Assembly: GCA_949987565.1 (NCBI GenBank)
Contig: OX465102.1
Coordinates: forward strand, 24,342,760 to 24,406,759
DNA: 64,000 bases
Direction: 5' to 3'
Source: Luidia sarsii
Lineage: Eukaryota; Echinodermata; Asteroidea; Paxillosida; Luidiidae
Positions 61,318-64,000 of the stretch are shown one piece after another. How positions within the stretch are numbered: position 1 is the first letter of the stretch; each line of letters opens with the position of its first letter. Below the pieces are notes generated by a model. It did not search any database. It worked only from the letters and a program-made list of their open reading frames with translations, and was not told the DNA's origin. A program made the translations under genes and the position numbers.

Positions 61318-63999
61318 AACCTACGACACCCTGTATTCCTAGACGATCTCTCGGTCAAGTACTGACAGAGCCCTACGTTGTTTGACTGCGGTGATCGGAC
61401 GAGAACCGGTACTTGCAACGTGGTATGGTCGTAGGCGATGATTGCTTTGGATCCCCAATATTTTTATTGAAATATTCGCAAATAGGCGCTATTGAAAAAA
61501 GGACGTAAAATCTAAAACCTACGACACCCTGTATTCCTAGACGATCTCTCGGTCAAGTACTGACAGAGCCCTACGTTGTTTGACTGCGGTGATCGGACGA
61601 GAACCGGTACTTGCAACGTGGTATGGTCGTAGGCGATGATTGCTTTAGATGGCCAATTCTTAATTGAAATATTCGCAAATAGGCGATATTGAAAAAAGGA
61701 CGTAAAATCTAAAACCTACGACACCCTGTATTCCTAGACGATCTCTCGGTCAAGTACTGACAGAGCCCTACGTTGTTTGACTGCGGTGATCAGACGAGAA
61801 CCGGTACTTGCAACGTGGTATGGTCGTAGGCGATAATTGCTTTAAATCGCCAATATTTAATTGAAATTTTCGGAAATAGACGCTATTGAAAAATGAAAGA
61901 AAAAATGAAAACCTACGACACCCTGTTTTCCTAGACGATCTCTCGGTCAAGTACTGACAGAGCCCTACGTTGTTTGACTGCGGTGATCGGACGAGAACCG
62001 GTACTTGCAACGTGGTATGGTCGTAGGCGATGATTGCTTTGGATCGCCAATATTTAATTGAAATATTCGCAAATAGGCGCTATTGAAAAAAGGACGTAAA
62101 ATCTAAAACCTACGACACCCTGTATTCCTAGACGATCTCTCGGTCAAGTACTGACAGAGCCCTACGTTGTTTGACAGCGGTGATCGGACGAGAACCGGTA
62201 CTTGCAACGTGGTATGGTCGTAGGCGATAATTGCTTTAAATCGCCAATATTTAATTGAAATTTTCGCAAATAGACGCTATTGAAAAATGAAAGAAAAAAT
62301 GAAAACCTACGACACCCTGTTTTCCTAGACGATCTCTCGGTCAAGTACTGACAGAGCCCTACGTTGTTTGACTGCGGTGATCGGACGAGAACCGGTACTT
62401 GCAACGTGGTATGGTCGTAGGCGATGATTGCTTTGGATGGCCAATATTTAATTGAAATATTCGCAAATAGACGCTATTGAAAAATGAAAGAAAAAATGAA
62501 AACCTACGACACCCTGTTTTCCTAGACGATCTCTCGGTCAAGTACTGACAGAGCCCTACGTTGTTTGACTGCGGTGATCGGACGAGAACCGGTACTTGTA
62601 ACGTGGTATAGTCGTAGGCGATGATTGCTTTGGATCGCCAATATTTTATTGAAATATTCGCAAATAGGCGCTATTGAAAAAAGGACGTAAAATCTATAAC
62701 CTACGACACCCTGTATTCCTAGACGATCTTTCGGTCAAGTACTGACAGAGCCCTACGTTGTTTGACTGCGGTGATCGGACGAGAACCGGTACTTGCAACG
62801 TGGTATGGTCGTAGGCGATGATTGCTTTGGATCGCCAATATTTAATTGAAATATTCGCAAATAGGCGCTATTGAAAAAAGGACGTAAAATCTAAAACCTA
62901 CGACACCCTGTATTCCTAGACGATCTCTCGGTCAAGTACTGACAGAGCCCTACGTTGTTTGACTGCGGTAAAACGGACGAGAACCGGTACTTGCAACGTG
63001 GTATGGTCGTAGGCGATGATTGCTTTAGATGGCCAATATTTAATTGAAATATTCGCAAATAGGCGCTATTGAAAAAAGGACGTAATATCTAAAAACTTCG
63101 ACACCCTGTATTCCTAGACGATCTCTCGGTCAAGTACTGACAGAGCCCTACGTTGTTTGACTGCGGTGATCGGACGAGAACCGGTACTTGCAACGTGGTA
63201 TGGTCGTAGGCGATGATTGCTTTAGGTCGCCAATATTTAATTGAAATATTCGCAAATAGGCGCTATTGAAAAAAGGACGTAAAATCTAAAACCTACGACA
63301 CCCTGTATTCCTAGACGATCTCTCGGTCAAGTACTGACAGAGCCCTACGTTGTTTGACTGCGGTGATCGGACGAGAACCGGTACTTGCAACGTGGTATGG
63401 TCGTAGGCGATGATTGCTTTAGATGGCCAATATTTAATTGAAATATTCGCAAATAGGCGCTATTGAAAAAAGGACGTAAAATCTAAAACCTACGACACCC
63501 TGTATTCCTAGACGATCTCTAGGTCAAGTACTGACAGAGCCCTACGTTGTTTGACTGCGGTGATCGGACGAGAACCGGTACTTGCAACGTGGTATGGTCG
63601 TAGGCGATAATTGCTTTAAATCGCCAATATTTAATTGAAATTTTCGCAAATAGACGCTATTGAAAAATGAAAGAAAAAATGAAAACCTACGACACCCTGT
63701 ATTCCTAGACGATCTCTCGGTCAAGTACTGACAGAGCCCTACGTTGTTTGACTGCGGTGATCGGACGAGAACCGGTACTTGCAACGTGGTATGGTCGTAG
63801 GCGATGATTGCTTTGGATCACCAATATTTAATTGAAATATTCGCAAATAGGCGCTATTGAAAAAAGGACGTAAAATCTATAACCTACGACACCCTGTATT
63901 CCTAGACAATCTCTCGGTCAAGTACTGACAGAGCCCTACGTTGTTTGACTGCGGTGATCGGACGAGAACCGGTACTTGCAACGTGGTATGGTCGTAGGC
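61318..63999 (-). rRNA. 5S rRNA genes, copies 314-327
   Basis: Gene +1 positions E: 61436, 61634, 61831, 62028, 62225, 62422, 62619, 62816, 63014, 63211, 63408, 63605, 63802, 63999. The copy at 63014 has an internal TTTT and is listed separately. The copy at 63211 has an altered 3' end (AAAAACTTCGACACC) that costs a helix I pair. The last gene has its +1 base one position before the window end, so its promoter flank is outside. Confidence 0.95.
62895..63014 (-). pseudogene. 5S copy 322 with an internal TTTT, probable pseudogene
   Basis: GCGGTAAAACGGACG replaces GCGGTGATCGGACG. This adds 1 nt, destroys the conserved loop C GAUC, and creates a sense-strand TTTT at plus 62970-62973 (about residues 42-45). 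Premature Pol III termination and loss of loop C both point to a dead copy. No other unit shares the change. An assembly error is possible, since four adjacent bases are altered. Confidence 0.6.
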
Positions 64000-64000
64000 G

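Larger units (their letters stand above)
1..64000 (-). repeat. 5S rDNA tandem array, 197-bp unit, 327 copies
   Basis: The same unit recurs from the first to the last base, always in one orientation. Most spacings between successive +1 positions are exactly 197 bp. Others are 198 (an extra T in the spacer TATA-like module, or a 1-bp insertion), 196 (1-bp deletions), 190 (three units), 199 (one) and 291 (four two-gene units carrying a deletion). Each unit is a gene of about 119 bp with roughly balanced base composition plus an AT-rich spacer of about 78 bp. Spacers vary in modules: TATA-like box, a TAGGCG/TAGACG/TAGCCG site, CTATT/GATATT/CTGTT, an A-run, and the terminator block. Modules are shuffled between units, as expected from unequal exchange and gene conversion. 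The array enters and leaves the window, so its true size is larger. Confidence 0.97.

Noticed and set aside
62895..63014. TTTT runs on the plus strand (for example CCCTGTTTTCC) as terminators
   Set aside because: The genes are on the minus strand, so these are A-runs in the RNA and cannot stop Pol III. Only AAAA on plus counts.
1..64000. CRISPR array or bacterial direct-repeat cluster
   Set aside because: The whole 197-bp unit repeats, including the spacers, and the 119-bp part folds as eukaryotic 5S rRNA with Pol III signals. CRISPR spacers would be unique and short.
1..64000. Transcriptionally dead satellite derived from 5S
   Set aside because: Most copies keep full helix pairing, loop motifs, terminators and upstream box, and changes in helix IV look compensatory. 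A dead satellite would lose these. Expression is still unproven.

Overview
The whole window is one uninterrupted tandem array of eukaryotic 5S ribosomal RNA genes. All lie on the minus strand, head to tail, with a basic period of 197 bp: about 119 bp of gene and about 78 bp of AT-rich spacer. Walking the window unit by unit I find 327 gene copies. Of these, 323 have the full gene extent and 4 are truncated by one recurrent 103-bp deletion. The first transcribed base (+1, a G in the RNA) of each gene is at a plus-strand coordinate E, and the gene runs from about E-118 to E. All E values are listed in the block entries. There are no protein genes, tRNAs, spliced-leader genes, mobile elements or inverted units, and the longest gene-free stretch is an ordinary spacer of about 78 bp.

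The host is a eukaryote and probably an animal. The evidence is Pol III organisation (internal control region, oligo-T terminators, a TATA-like box near -30) and a 119-nt RNA that folds into the eukaryotic five-helix 5S structure. The loop C/helix III sequence resembles arthropod 5S, so an invertebrate is my guess, at low confidence.

The 5S sequence is unusual. In helix IV and box C it departs strongly from the animal consensus, yet helices I, II, III, IV and V all still pair, with several apparent compensatory base-pair changes. This argues for a functional, fast-evolving 5S rather than a decayed satellite.

Layout. From 1 to 4.7 kb are early units, including three 190-bp units with a 7-bp deletion at the gene 3' end. 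From 4.7 to 34 kb are large nested duplications (offsets 4533, 6111, 13800, 1578, 4339 and 3153 bp). At 34.2-34.9 kb is a short divergent island. From 35 to 41.7 kb the units are mixed. From 41.7 to 64 kb there are recent tandem higher-order duplications (3246, 1276, 2760 and 2563 bp), and the first two of these carry the truncated genes. A second spacer class (A-rich, 52 copies) is interspersed and becomes denser towards the right.

Functionally, each unit should be transcribed right to left by Pol III. TFIIIA would bind the internal control region, and transcripts would end at the oligo-T run just past the gene. Exceptions worth testing are four loci where the deletion removes both a promoter and the terminator between two genes, predicting a 214-nt 5S-5S fusion RNA, and two genes where a mutation creates an internal TTTT.
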